DNA from: Rhipicephalus microplus
Taxonomy: Eukaryota > Arthropoda > Arachnida > Ixodida > Ixodidae
Length of the DNA stretch: 64,000 nt
Assembly: GCF_043290135.1 (NCBI RefSeq)
Contig: NC_134705.1
Span: forward strand, 35,901,771-35,965,770
Direction of reading: 5' to 3'
The notes under the pieces were generated by a model. The model was given only the letters and a program-made list of their open reading frames with translations. It was not told the origin of the DNA and did not search any database. The translations under genes were made by a program, and so were the position numbers. Below, one piece after another: positions 22,560-34,421 of this stretch; within the stretch, counting starts at the first letter, position 1; the number at the start of each line of letters is the position of its first letter.

Positions 22560-24594
22560 TCGCTGTGACGATTGACGGCGTTGAAGTGCAGCCTTAGTCG
22601 ATACGGGTGCAGACTTCTCCATTATGAGTGAACGATTGGCAGACGAACTCAAGAAAGTCAGGATGGAATGGACGGGTCCTTATATCCGAAGTGCTGGAGG
22701 CCAGATAACGACTCCTACGGGAAAATGTACAACAAGACTCACTATTGAGAATGTGGCTTTTGTAGCCACATTTCTGATCCTACCGGAGTGCTGCAAACCT
22801 ATGATGCTGGGAATGGACTTCTTAAGAGAGTACGGTGCTGTGGTCAACATACGCGACGGTGTGATCACATTCGCCGCTGACAAGTCTGTGACCACTGATC
22901 CAGACCAAGAACCCAGGGCGTTACGTGTGGTCGACGACGATGTCTGCGTGCCACCACTGTCATGTAGTCTTATTTCCATGTGTTGCGCCGTGCACTGTAA
23001 TGAAGACGCCATAGTCGAACGCATCACTGACCTTCTATTTCACCAAGGCATCGCCATCGCTCGCGGTATCGTCAGCTTAGTGGATGGGCGCGCAGACGTG
23101 CTTCTGACCAACTTCACGAATGAGCGCCGGCACATCGGTAAAGGCACGGCTGTGGCGTACCTCGAAGAGCTCGACTACTCTCACGACTGTATTCTAATGC
23201 TAGGGGAAGCCACAGCTCAATCACCTCCACATACACCACCAGTTGATATCGGTCCGAGTCTAACACTGACTGAAAGATGCCGTCTTATGGAGCTGCTCGA
23301 CCAGTTCAAGGACTGCTTCTCATCGACATCACGAGTGGGTCGAACGCCTCTGACTAAGCATCGTATAATTACGGAAGACACAGCAAGACCGATCCGACAC
23401 AACCCATATCGCGTCGCTCAGAAAGAACGTGAGGTAATCCAGCAGCAAGTCAAGAAGATGCTAGAGGATGACGTTATCCAACCATCAAAGAGTCCTTGGG
23501 CATCGCCAGTGGTACTCGTGAAAAAGAAAGACGGCAGCTTGCGTTTCTGCATCGATTATCGTAAGCTGAACCATGTTACAAAAAAAGACGTTTATCCATT
23601 ACCACGGATCGATGACTCTTTGGACAGGCTACGGCATGCGCGCTACTTCTCGTCAATGGACCTTAAAAGTGGATACTGGCAAATAGAAGTAGATGAGCGC
23701 GACCGAAAAAAGACCGCCTTCGTGACGCCAGACGGGCATTATGAATTCAAAGTCCTCCCTTTCGGTCTACGCTCAGCCCCAGCCACGTTTCAGAGACTAA
23801 TGGATACCATTCTGTCCGGCCTGAAATGGAAAACATGCCTTGTGTACCTCAACGACTTTATCGTTTTTGAGGCCACGTTCGAAGAGCATCTAAAGCGGCT
23901 ACTGTCAGTCCTTCAAGCCATACGGTCCGCTGGACTCACACTCAAACCGGAAAAATGCCACTTCGGCTTCGAAGAACTTCCGTTCCTGGGACACGTGATC
24001 AGTCGCGAAGGCGTGAAGCCCGACCCAGATAAAACAGCAGCCGTCGCAATGTTCGCAAGGCCTGTTGATAAGAAAGCGGTCTGGCGTTTTCTGGGTCTCT
24101 GCGCCTACTACCGGCGATTTATAGCAGGCTTTGCACACATCGCCTCTCCACTCACCCGCCTTACAAGGGAAGACATCGCATTTGTATGGGGTGAAGAGCA
24201 AGAAGCTTCATTTAACGAGCTGCGACAGCGTCTACAAACTCCACCTGTCCTTGCTCACTTCGACGAGAATGCACCAACAGCCATCCATACAGATGCCAGC
24301 AATGTGGGCCTAGGTGCTGTTCATGTCCAATGCCAAGATGGTGTGGAGAGAGTGGTTGCCTACGCTAGCAGAACGTTGACACGCGCCGAGTCCAACTACT
24401 CAACAACGGGGAAGGAGTGTCTGGCCGTCGTTCGGGCAGTTGCAAAGTTCCGCCCGTACTTATATGGCCGCGCTTTCCAAGTCGTAAGCGACCATCACTC
24501 TCTTTGTTGGTTGACCAACATGAAAGACCCATCTGTACGTTTAGCACGATGGAGCTTACGGCTCCAAGAGTACGACATGGCCGTAGCTTACTAG
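22560..24594 (+). pseudogene. pol: protease, reverse transcriptase and RNase H, family 3
   Basis: The protease motif [10 protein letters not shown] is at 22597-22626, just before the ATG at 22624, with a 1-bp shift upstream of it. Then '[15 protein letters not shown]' closes the protease. RT: '[20 protein letters not shown]', '[17 protein letters not shown]', '[18 protein letters not shown]', and the active site YLND at 23845-23856 in place of YLDD, a substitution expected to abolish polymerisation. RNase H: '[14 protein letters not shown]', '[11 protein letters not shown]', 'SDHHSLCWL'. It ends at TAG 24592 where relatives read Lys (Y-K-S-G-R). Confidence 0.92.
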
Positions 24595-24596
24595 TC

Positions 24597-25963
24597 CGGA
24601 AGGCAACACTTACACGCCGACTGTTTGTCAAGGTCACCGATTGAATCACCAGCTAGAGGATGATGATTTCCGAGGTTTTTTAGGAGTTGTTGATGCAGCT
24701 ACCATTTCTCGGAAACAACAAGATGATCGGGAGCTCCACTCGCTTATAAAATTCTGGAACGGACGAGCCGCCAATGCACCAAGAGTGTTTTCAAAGAACT
24801 TATCGTCATTCTGTTTACGGGACGGAATTCTGTACAAAAAGACCTTTACATCAACAGGTAGAAGCTATCTGCTGGTAGTTCCTGGAGATCTCCGCAGCGA
24901 AATTTTACAAGCCTGCCATGACGAAGCCACTGCGGGCCACCTCGGTTTCACAAGAACACTGACACGCATCAAAGAAAAATATTACTGGCCAAGAATCGCA
25001 GCAGAGGTTAAAAATTACGTCCCAACATGCATTGACTGTCAGCGGCGCAAGGTACCACCTGTCAAACCCGCTGGGCTAATACATCCTGTGCCCGTGCCAG
25101 AAACCCCGTTTTCTCAACACGGAATGAATCTGCTGGGCCCATTCCTAACATCGGACAGCGGCAACAAATGGGTTATAGTGGCGACGGACTACCTCACCCG
25201 ATACGCGGAGACCAAGGCAATCGCGAGTGGCACTGCAGCTGAAGCGGCCCAGTTCTTCATTGAGAACATTGTTCTGAGACATGGTGCTCCAGCTGTCGTC
25301 ATAACAGACAAAGGTACCGCGTTTACAGCCGAGCTTTTGCGCACTGTGCTTACGCTCAGGGGCACAGTGCATAGGAAGACGACAGCTTACCACCCACAAA
25401 CGAATGGGCTTACAGAAAGACTTAACAAGACAATCCCTGACATGCTTTGCATGTACGTCGACGTAGAACACAAGAATTGGGACCGAATATTGCCGTACAT
25501 CACATTCGCGTATAATACGGCGCGCCAGGAAACAACAAAAATGACGCCGTTCACGCTAATTCATGGCAGAGAAGTTACGACAATGCTTGACGCCATGCTG
25601 CCTTACGATTGCAATGATTCAGAGACAGACGCCGCAGACTTCACTGAGCGCGCCGAGGAAGCAAGGCAGCTTGCCCGCGTCAGAATAATGAACCAGCAGC
25701 AAATTGACGCCCAACGGTACAACCTTCGCCATCGATTCGTCATTTATCAACCAGGAGATAGAGTCTGGGCTTGGTTTCCTGTACGACGAAGAGTCCTCTC
25801 AGAGAAACTCCTACGCCGATACTTCGGACCCTACAAGGTTTTGCGCCGTCTTAGCGACGTGACGTACGAAGTCGTGCCCGACCCCTCCTCCTGTTCGAAA
25901 CGTCGCCAGAATCTGCCTGAGACAGTGCACGTCGTCCGCATGAAACTTTACCACTCTCAGTGA
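24597..25963 (+). pseudogene. pol: integrase, family 3
   Basis: Continues the pol frame briefly ('SGRQHLHADCLSRSP'), then shifts near 24650 into the frame of the 440-residue stretch ending at 25963. HHCC: 'CHDEATAGHLGFTR...CIDCQRRK'. Core: the first catalytic Asp is Asn in 'GMNLLGPF' (AAT at 25127-25129), the second is kept in 'VITDKGTAF', and Glu is kept in 'NGLTERLNKT'. A basic C-terminal domain around 'YQPGDRVWAWFPVRR' follows. It stops about 70 bp before the 3' LTR. The Asp-to-Asn change should block strand transfer. Confidence 0.92.
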
Positions 25964-26033
25964 TGTAAACACCCGCTGGCTGCATTTCTACCTGTTGAGC
26001 ATCGGGACGACGCTCACTCTGGCGGGAGGGTAA

Positions 26034-26218
26034 TGCCGCGTGCATAGCTGCATTTAGCGGCGAGATAGCAACGACAACGAAGAACGCGGTTTTGCTCGAG
26101 AGGCGCAGCGCAGGCAAGCGAAGAAGACGACAATCCTAGCGGCCTTCTCTGAGAGCGTCTCTATAAGTTCCACTGTCCGTGTTTTTAAATAAACCCCCTG
26201 TATTTATAACCCGCGACA
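26034..26218 (+). repeat. 3' LTR, family 3
   Basis: 185 bp, TGCCGCG...CGCGACA, closely matching the 5' LTR, directly after a GGCGGGAGGG purine tract. Confidence 0.93.
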
Positions 26219-26977
26219 ATATATATGATTCCTTCATCTGTTCTTCCCTTTACATATTTTGACATGACTAGCAGGGCACACTGAGTGATTTCTGCAACTA
26301 GTGACATAACGCACAGAAATGCACGGAATGAAGGAACATGGGTAACTTGATGTCGCGTAAAGGTAAGAACAATGTACATAGTAACTACAATTTTTTACAA
26401 CAAATGAAATAAAGTCCGTGCAAGCAACGTTTCTCGCAGCAAAGACACACGTGACGTACCGAGATAGTGTTGATTATATTTTTCGATTCACACGAACATT
26501 GACACGCGTGTAGAGGAGCGTTCTTGTGATAGTGAGACTTGTTGTGGCTTCTGAAATTTTCGGGCGCCTTCTTCCAACATGCGAACGAAAAAAGAACCAA
26601 GGTACCAAAATTTTGGCGAGTCCCCTTGTCTGAACTTTTTTTTCCAAACAAGCAAACTTGTCTTGCATGGAGCTTTCACCTGATATTTGTAATACACTAG
26701 CCTGGAAACATTTTTTGCCAGAAATGTTGGAACTCCAGTTAGAGCTTACTATTTGATGTAGATGTACAGTTAGCGCTTGGTTTCTATGGCGTCTTTAGCA
26801 AATGTCTTCTAGGCTCGTCGTCCTGCAACTCCTGGTGTCTTGGTTCATTGAACATGTAAAGATCGTTGTCGTTGTTAGGAATCGCAGTTTCCGTGTATGA
26901 ACCATGCTCAGATCGGTTTTCCGAAATCGTTTTGGCACATGAGTCGTATCAATACAGTGCAGAACTACAGCTGGGAA
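26219..26977. other. intergenic, nothing assigned
   Basis: AT-rich single-copy-looking sequence. Short minus-strand frames around 26385-26697 show no recognisable domain. Confidence 0.5.
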
Positions 26978-26989
26978 CAGTTTCCTCGG

Positions 26990-27139
26990 ATGGAGGCGGA
27001 AATGTTGTAGGCCTGTGTGCTCAGATTTGGGTGCACGTTAAAGAACCCCAGGTGGTCTAAATTTCCGGAGCCCTCCACTACGGCGTCTCTCATAATCATA
27101 TAGTGGTTTTGGGACGTTAAACCCCACATATCAACCAAT
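26990..27139 (+). mobile_element. Ruka SINE, headless, with 12-bp target duplication
   Basis: Begins ATGGAGGCGGAAATG, exactly as the copy at 8077, and ends in ATCAACCAAT. The perfect duplication CAGTTTCCTCGG lies at 26978-26989 and 27140-27151. Confidence 0.93.
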
Positions 27140-27799
27140 CAGTTTCCTCGGTTGTTGTAGCCTTTCCGCGAGTTGTCAAATGTGTACTAGTGCAAGCATC
27201 CCCTTTTGAGAAATATTCATGAAGCCGTACCCTTACAAAAATACTATATATAGACTTACATAAAATCCTCATATATGGCTGCTTCAGGAAATGGGCATAA
27301 AAGGCTTTAAATAGAATCCCCATATATCGGCCCTATATAACCTGATATGCCCAATCCCCGATGTAGCCATATATGGGCCTTACACACACATTTACGGGTG
27401 TTGCTGTATATGTTCATATATGGCCATCATCTATATATGGCTATATATAGAAGCATCCATTAGAGGTCTCATACGCATGCTTCCGTATGAGGCCTTATAT
27501 AGATACCTTTATATATAGCTATTCAGATGATTCATCTATGTGAGTTCAGCTTGTGTCACCGGCAAACATATAGCTGTACAAATAATTTTTCAGCTAAAAG
27601 TATAGCTTTTTGTTGAAATGTCTGTATGCAGTCTCCATCGTCTCCAAAACAAAGGCAGTACATATCGCCTCAACAATCTTGTTTAATTAGGTTTTCCTCA
27701 TTATATATCGAGGTATTCTCAAGAACTCATAGCTAAAATGTAATTTGGCAACATATTTAAAAATTGTGGTGGGCACATGTCACTGTCAGTCCACTTTCT

Positions 27800-28335
27800 C
27801 AGAAGAGATATATTCTTTGTGATTTAATTTATTGCTCATTTATCAACATTTTCTTGATTAATACATTTATTTCATTACCCCCAGCACCATTCGGCATTAC
27901 AGGGGGAAAGTGTTTACAAAAAGTAGAATACAAAAAAGATGCATAGTCAGCTCAATCACAAAAAAAGATGCAAAGTCACGTCAATCACAATGTGCAACAC
28001 AAATACGCATATAAATAAAAATATGTAGCACACCCCGAAAAATTCAACATAAATAAAACAAATATTTTCAGATAGTAGAGGCATTGCAAAAGGCAGTTTG
28101 TTCCAACCTCTGATTCTTTCGGTAAAAAGTCTTTATGAAATACGTCAGTCTTGCATGCGAGTTTGCTTATCTTGAACCGATGGTCAACGCGGTCTGAGAC
28201 ATTATACGACGCAAGCAAATATTCTGCTTGATCAATTCCGACTTGGCAATAATAAATAGTATAAAAGAACCCAACTTGAGTTTCGTAAAGAGATTTTTTA
28301 CATTGTATTTAATTAAAACTTTAGGGCTTGTCAAC
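27800..28335 (-). pseudogene. LINE ORF2 C-terminal tail, left palindrome arm
   Basis: Minus-strand reading gives a CR1/Jockey-like RT end: 'DRVDHRFKISKLACKTDVFHKDFLPKES', the usual R-x-x-H ... F-x-x-x-F-x-P-R/K tail, followed by a 3' UTR with '..GGTGCTGGGGGTAATGAAATAAA'. The first part is in a second frame. No catalytic motif is present; only the tail survives. Confidence 0.55.
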
Positions 28336-28927
28336 GGAGCGTTCACAGTGATTTTTTTGGTAGTTTGATTCTTCAAAGCAGGGTGCAATGATTACGGATT
28401 GAAACGAAAAAAACTTAAGAATAGCCCATAATTTTGTTTCCATCATCCAGAACTCGGGTGATATAGGTGTAAATTTTACTGGAATGCGTACATCACAGGC
28501 AACATTATCGTTACTGAAGTCGCAACATCGCGTGGTTATCTTGAGGAACTTCACATACCCGCACACATAGTTACACAAAATAATGTGGTGTCACGTTTTC
28601 ATCCGTGAGTGCGGTAGATAGTTTTACGCAAGTCGACAAATAAACTGGTCTGATGCATTAGGGCTTGCTACTGTGTGAAAAAACTGGGGGACCAATAAGC
28701 TCCGTTTTTCAGAGTTCAACGCAATATCAATTTCCTGTTTCTTGTGCGTGATTCAGTCACTCAGTGTGCACTTTTTTGTATGATGCTACTTGAACAATTT
28801 TAATTCGGAAATAGTACTGCTTCTTTAAGAAAATTTAGAGGGTCTCAGTGAAGGGCTTCCACATGGCTTCATTTTGTGTAAAAAAGGGGTAGCATAGTTT
28901 AAAGTAGGAGCAATATTTTGTTATTAC
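28336..28927. other. left inner segment of the palindrome, nothing assigned
   Basis: AT-rich, without a recognisable frame. It does not pair visibly with 29560-30424. Confidence 0.45.
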
Positions 28928-29070
28928 TGAGTTGCGCGAAAAACTTGAAATACAAAAGTAGGACACCTGGACACAGCGCACAATGACAACTGAAACTTTG
29001 TTGAAAAAACAGAGATATATATGCGGTTATGAGAACACGTGCGGTGAAATAAAATGATTAGATGAGCAGA

Positions 29071-29418
29071 CAGATTTCATAAATGATGCGCTTTTAGAAA
29101 CGTCACCTCAGCAGCAAGCAACATAACCGAGATTTACGTGAGACATGAAGCTTTGTTTATGAAATACGCCTCTTTGATTTCCCGCACTTCCGGGTCCCTC
29201 ATTCTAGGTTTATTTACGGTATTATCAAACGAGGACGTACAGCTGCACTTTCTACAATGTGATTTTTGGTTAGAGCATGGTTGCCCTTTTAGAGAAGCTT
29301 TGTGATCCACAATTATAAAATTGAATCCTAAATAATACTCCCCCCCCCCCCCCCCGAAAGCTGCCGTACACCGCACGATGTCCACACGGCGGAGGAAAAT
29401 GATTAGATGTCTGCCCAT
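29071..29418 (-). pseudogene. Penelope-like GIY-YIG endonuclease, C-terminal fragment
   Basis: Minus-strand frame: 'DHKASLKGQPCSNQKSHCRKC', 'CTSSFDNT' and 'REIKEAYFINK' resemble the C-terminal part of the GIY-YIG endonuclease in PLE-type elements (H-x3-SL, C-x2-C, REI-x-EA-x-I). A 17-bp poly-C run (29340-29356) reads as Gly. The motif containing the catalytic Tyr/Gly is missing. It sits at the centre of the palindrome, with its own 3' UTR-like sequence inverted on the other side. Confidence 0.55.
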
Positions 29419-29559
29419 CTAATCATTTTTTTTCACCTCAAGGGTTCTCGTAACCGGATATATGTGTATTTTTTCTCCAAAGAAGTTTCAGTTGTTAGTG
29501 TGCGCTTTGTCTAGGTGTCTTCCTTTTGCACTTCAAAGTCTTTCCTGCAACTCAGTTAA

Positions 29560-30424
29560 GATGAATTACCAACTCGCCCGGCAGACCGTGCTCCTCAATA
29601 GTAGGTGAGTAAAATGTTTTAGAACTTTATGCACCCACTATGCAGTCGTGAGGAAATACGCGCAGTAACGTGTGTGCCTTTCGTAGTGGTTGGCTGTCTT
29701 TAGACCGCGAAGTCACGCTGGTAATAACGTGTTGTAATGCCCGATGAAAATGCACGCTTGTATTATGCAATATCGCTGGGATAATAAATGTTACGCTGTG
29801 AAACCTGTATACAGGATGCGTGTATTTTTTAAACATGACAGTTATTTTCCTTGCATCTCACACCAGAGGAAGTTATTCATGCTTTATTTCCAAGCAGACA
29901 CATAGATTTGAAATACAGTACTTGCTTGCCATGCAAAGGGCCTGCGTGATTTCGATCATCACTAAATCCCGAAAACATATATTTGTTTTATTTCCATTCT
30001 TTCAATTTTCGTTCACGGAGAAGATGATTTTTCACTTAGAGCCACTGACGCCTACAACAAAATTTCAGCGGAACGAGCTCTTTACCGCTGTTACGTTATT
30101 GATGCATTATTGGCAGAACGAAAAGTGGTTTGCGTGTACAATAACATGGTTTTAGTGTCCCATTGGCAAGCTATATCGCTCAAAGCCTCCGTTCCCACGT
30201 ACACAGAGACCAGTTTTAGCAGTCACGCGTTACGCCAATCCTAGACACAATACTTGGACATGACAAGCTTGCATACTTATCGCTTTTGACCGAACTCCTT
30301 AAAAGTTAATTATCAACTCATTTAAGTTATTCAATGCACACGCAGTTCGTATGGTCCACAACAAGTCAATATTTCGTTTAGACTTACTATGGACGCTCCT
30401 TCGGCACACGAGAAAAGATTTATT
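29560..30424. other. right inner segment of the palindrome, nothing assigned
   Basis: AT-rich. One 111-codon plus-strand frame (29820-30155) shows no recognisable domain and may be chance. Confidence 0.45.
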
Positions 30425-30880
30425 AACACACTGTGAAAAATCTCTACGAAACTGAAATTGGGTTCTTCTATGCTATTTATTATTGTCAAGTCGGTAACGA
30501 TAAAGCGGAATATATACTTGCACCATACTAGTCTCTGACCGCGTTGACCATAGGTTCACGATAATAAAAATTGCATGCAAGACTGACGTATTGCAAAATG
30601 ATTTTTTACCGAAAAATCAATGAATGGAACAAACTTTCTTTTAGCATTGCCTCTACTATCTCAATCAATTTGTTTCATTTCATGTTAGAATTAGTGTATC
30701 GCATTTTTGGATGTGCTACATTTTTTATTGATATATATATTTGTGTTGAAGCTTGTGGTTGAGGCAACTTTGTTTATTTGTTTAGCTGACTAAGTATCTT
30801 TTTTGTATTCTACTTTTCGTAAACGCTCCCTCACTATAACGCCAATCGGTGCTGTGGGTAATGGAATAAATGGATAAATA
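30425..30880 (+). pseudogene. LINE ORF2 C-terminal tail, right palindrome arm
   Basis: Plus-strand counterpart of 27800-28335: 'gcgttgaccataggttcac', 'gcatgcaagactgacgta', then the same 3' UTR ending '..CGGTGCTGTGGGTAATGGAATAAA'. Broken in all frames. Confidence 0.5.
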
Positions 30881-31256
30881 AAGTCTCGCTAAATAAGCAA
30901 TAAATTAAGCACAAATAATGTATCCCTTCAGGTAAAGTGGATTAACAGTGACATGTGCACACCACAAACTTTATATACGTTGCCAAGTTACATTTTTAGC
31001 AATTATTTGGTGAGAATAACTCGAGATATAATGAGGATAAATTGAACAAGATGGTTGAGGGGATATATACTCAATTTGTTTTGGAGACGATGGTGACTGC
31101 ATGCAGTTTTTCTAGCTGAAGAATGATTTGTGCGGCTATAATATTTGTCGGCGACACAAGCTCAACTCATACAGATGAATCATCTCAATAGCTATATATA
31201 AAGATATCTATATAAGACCATATTTAACCTTATATGGATGCTTATATATACAGCTA

Positions 31257-31452
31257 GTCATTAGGGGAACTAACTGGATTCGCAGAGAAGGCAAGCGGGT
31301 TAGCGGGAGACGGGAAGTTAGGTGGGAAGATGAGATTAATAAGTTTGCGGGTATAAATTGGCAGCAGCAAGCACAGGACCGGGTTAACTTGCGGAATGTT
31401 GAGAGGCCTTTGTCCTGCAGTGCACGTAGTTAAGCTGATGATGATGATGGTA
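31257..31452 (+). mobile_element. RTE-type LINE 3' end, severely 5'-truncated
   Basis: About 195 bp matching 57929-58120: 'aactgactggattc.cagagaagg', 'gtaaattggcagcagcaagc', 'ctttgtcctgcagtg', ending in (GAT)n. It interrupts the right palindrome arm. Confidence 0.85.
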
Positions 31453-31680
31453 TATAGCCATATAAAGATGATGGCCATATATGTCCATATACAGCAACAC
31501 CCATATATGGGCATATACGGGATTAGGCATATCAGGCTGTATAAGGCCCATATATGGCTACATCAGGATTTGGTCATATCACATTATATAAAGCCCATAT
31601 ATCGGAATTCCATATAAAGCCTGATATGCCCAACTCCTGATGTAGCCATATACAGAGACTTTTATGTAGGTCCATGTATA

Positions 31681-32875
31681 TTATTTTTAAGGGCATGGCC
31701 GTTTCGCTGGCGCCACATATACAAAATTCGGTATAACAGTGCGTGAATGGACGACGAAGGTATGTGACTGCTGCAAACACGATAATCATGACATGCGTGT
31801 CATGTAACAACATGACTACATGCCACGCTCATGATGCGCTGGCAGTCGTTTCGCTAGCTTAACTTATACCAAATTTAGTATTACAGGACGTGAATGGATG
31901 ACCTAGTATGATACTGGTGCACACATGATCAACATGAGATGCGTGTCATGTAACAGCATGACTACATGCTACACTCATGAAGCGCTCGTGGCCATTTCGC
32001 TAGCTTCACATATGCCAAATTTGCTATTACATGACACCAATGGATGACGAAGGCATGTGACGTGCAAACATGACAACCATTAGATGCGTGCCGTGTGAGA
32101 ACATGACTGCTTGCCACAGTAAAGGCACCAATACATTTCGACGTGACGCTGTGCGCGTGCTGGCCGGCCTTCATTTCGTCGCGTCTTGCCGGCATAGCCA
32201 CGCCAGGCGCCGGTCATGCCATATACTCGCAGGTGCGCGCCACACTGCGCTACTTTGATGCATGCACGTGTCAGTGCGTCCGGCGTCCTTCTGTCACGAA
32301 AAGAGGGAGACGCAGTGTTGTCTGGGTAACACATTGGCGGGAAATGCAGCACATCGCATTTCGCACCAGTTGCTGTCGGACCGCGCCGACAGACGCTGGC
32401 TGCGCCTGGCTTCAGACTATAGAGTGCTCGCGTTTTGCTAACAGCGCGTAAACGCCACATTTGAGTATATTGGTTCCTTCATGATGCACTCGCGGCCATT
32501 TTTTTAGTTCTATATATACCGAATTTTGTGTTGCGTGACGTCACTGAATGATGAAATATATGACTGGTGCAAACAAAATAATCCTGACATGCGTGTCTTG
32601 TATGACAACATAACACGCTCATAACGTGCTCGCGGCCGTTTTTCTAGCACCACATAAACTAAATATATGTATCACGTGACGTCAATAGATGACGAAGGTA
32701 AAACGAGGCATCCGAATATGATAACCATGACGCAGAAGTCAAGTACAGCATCACTTACCTGCACCTCGTAGCGTTGCGCTGATTTTAAAGTGACGTAACA
32801 GCACTTTTCATTCGTGCTTCGCATATCATCAATTCCCACTGTACGTGGAATCTGTCTTTTTTTCATTATGGCCGT
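31681..32875 (+). repeat. complex interspersed repeat with ~147-bp subrepeats (copy 1)
   Basis: The subunit landmark 'ttcgctag' recurs at about 31703, 31850 and 31996 (146-147 bp apart), and related units return near 32500 and 32640. Between them is a GC-richer block (32085-32460) containing 'GTTGTCTGGGTAAC' and 'CGCCGACAGACGCTGG'. The same composite order occurs at 59270-60420. No coding content. Confidence 0.8.
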
Positions 32876-32929
32876 TATTGTTTTCTAATGCCTTAATTGC
32901 TGCAAGTGTACCCGGATTCTCCTTTTCCT

Positions 32930-33587
32930 CTTTCTAGGGTGTTATATTGGTGGATGAGGTAGGACTCTCGTTGTCCATGTTTGCGATTTGATTTAAATCC
33001 CGTTACTAAGAGTGTTACTGATAGTTTGTGGAATGTATGGTTGGGATGATTGAGGTGTTGTGATAGAGCTAGAATTCGGACCTAATTTGCGTGGGCTCCA
33101 TGATTATTGAATCGGATCCAACATAGTGTTTCTGTTTGTCCAATGTACTGCATACTGCACACGTTGCCTTCGTTAGGTATACCACATCAGAGGAATCGCA
33201 TGTTACATTTCCTCGTATGTTAATCGAAAACTTGGATTGTGTGCTGGTTGCTTTGTCTGTTTAACGCATCGCTTTACTCACAAGACATCATTACTTTAAG
33301 CAAGGTCGGCATGAATTATTAGGAGGGAATATTTGAATTGAGAGTGGACAAGTGTGCCTTTGAGGTTGCGTCGTCGTCGGTAAACGACGCCAGGAGCGGA
33401 TGGGAAAGCGCGTTTCAGACGTTCACTTTGTTACAGAATGTTGTAATTTTATTTAGGGATTTTGTTTACATTGGGGAAGTTCGTGCTGTAAGTAAGACAC
33501 GTTTGTTCATTGCGGGTCTTCTTGCAGTAGTCGCTTCATAAGTAGGTCATCAAGCTTCAGTGTTCTGGCTGTTTGACTTGTTTCATA
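32930..33587 (-). pseudogene. PLE endonuclease domain (GIY-YIG)
   Basis: Minus-strand frames in pieces: a basic link ('LKRAFPSAPGVVYRRRRNLKGTLV'-like), 'CDSSDVVYL', then after a frameshift 'MQYIGQTETLCWIRFNNHGAHAN' (GIY-YIG: VVYL...YIGQT, with Arg and Asn-His following), and a tail to about 32930. The nuclease nicks target DNA for priming. Frameshifts at about 33140 and 33330 and several stops mark it as dead. Its left neighbour is the SCAN-Gag element, which cut the gene. Confidence 0.8.
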
Positions 33588-34421
33588 GTAAAACTCAAAC
33601 CTTCTACCCACTCCATCTGTTCCCTTGAGCAGAACTCTCTCAGTTGTGTATTGGCTGTTGCTATAGAAGAGAGTGGAAGGTTGGTTGCAAGGTGTCCGTC
33701 TTGTCTTGTCAGTGCTGCTGTTACTTGTACTCGATGGAGACCAGCGCCTTTCGATACGTTGCAACAATTTGACATTATGTACAGGAACTTATGTAAAATT
33801 TTAGACTCTTCACTGTTGGAACCGTCACATGTTGCCTCGGCAGATCCGATAGTGCAGAGCAGTCTTTACTGCCACCAGAACGACTGTGAGGAAACGCGAG
33901 CCAGGTTTTAACCCCTCGTTTGCGCCTCCCAATTTTCGTCATGGCCAACCAAAGCAATTCAGTTCATTTATTGGACAGACTATACACACTTGTTGCCGTC
34001 GTCTTCTATCGCTGTCTTCTTCAAGCACTTGACCTCCCGGTCTGACAGAGAGAGATGAAAAGACTGGCCTACACAAGACGATCCGCAAACTGTGTGAATG
34101 CACGCGATGGTGGCGCCGTTCGGCTGCGTCCCATGCCATTACTGCGAGATGACTACGCTGTCCAGCGTGGCAGCCATTCTAAAGACTCTAACCCAGATGG
34201 ACGGGTGTCTATACACCGGATGTCCTCACGTAGCCCGCCGGCACTCCGCTGGCCGGGGAACACTTAGCTGGTTGTTAAAAGCGGCGACCGAACACGTTCT
34301 TCCTAACAGAACGGGCGTCCGTAAGCCGTGAATATCGCTTCCCGAGAATCGGCTCTTTGGGAAGCGCACTCTTTTGCGACAAAGAAAGCTCACCCCTTGG
34401 TCTGTGACGCCAGACCTTGGA
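33588..34421 (-). repeat. 3' LTR of the SCAN-Gag element
   Basis: About 834 bp. Aligns along its length with 38040-38657 plus 44297-44500 (for example 'CCCTTGAGCAGA', 'GGAAGGTTGGTTGCAA', 'GACCTCCCGGTCTGA'). Confidence 0.85.

Larger units (their letters stand above)
20798..26218 (+). mobile_element. complete Ty3/Gypsy retrotransposon, family 3
   Basis: 5421 bp with 186/185-bp LTRs and a 4-bp duplication ATAT on both sides (20794-20797 and 26219-26222). Order gag, protease-RT-RNase H, integrase, purine tract (ggcgggaggg), LTR. Few breaks: a gag stop, a frameshift before the protease, a TAG after RNase H and a small frameshift before integrase. Active-site residues of both RT and integrase are altered, so it is probably inactive. 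Confidence 0.95.
27236..31680. repeat. ~4.4-kb imperfect palindrome
   Basis: Outer arms 27236-28335 and 30425-31680 are reverse complements over long stretches: the TATATGG-rich zone, 'gtc.ccggc.acaca/tatagct', the LINE tails and 'cgcaagcaaatattctgc' against its complement. Inner arms 28928-29070 and 29411-29559 are also inverted ('aaaatgattagatg' type). The stretches between inner and outer arms (28336-28927 and 29560-30424) do not align by eye. The right arm carries an extra RTE tail. Confidence 0.75.

Noticed and set aside
33588..33775. Short minus-strand frames at 33507-33775 and 37685-38215 as related genes
   Set aside because: They are LTR sequence of the SCAN-Gag element, which explains their similarity.
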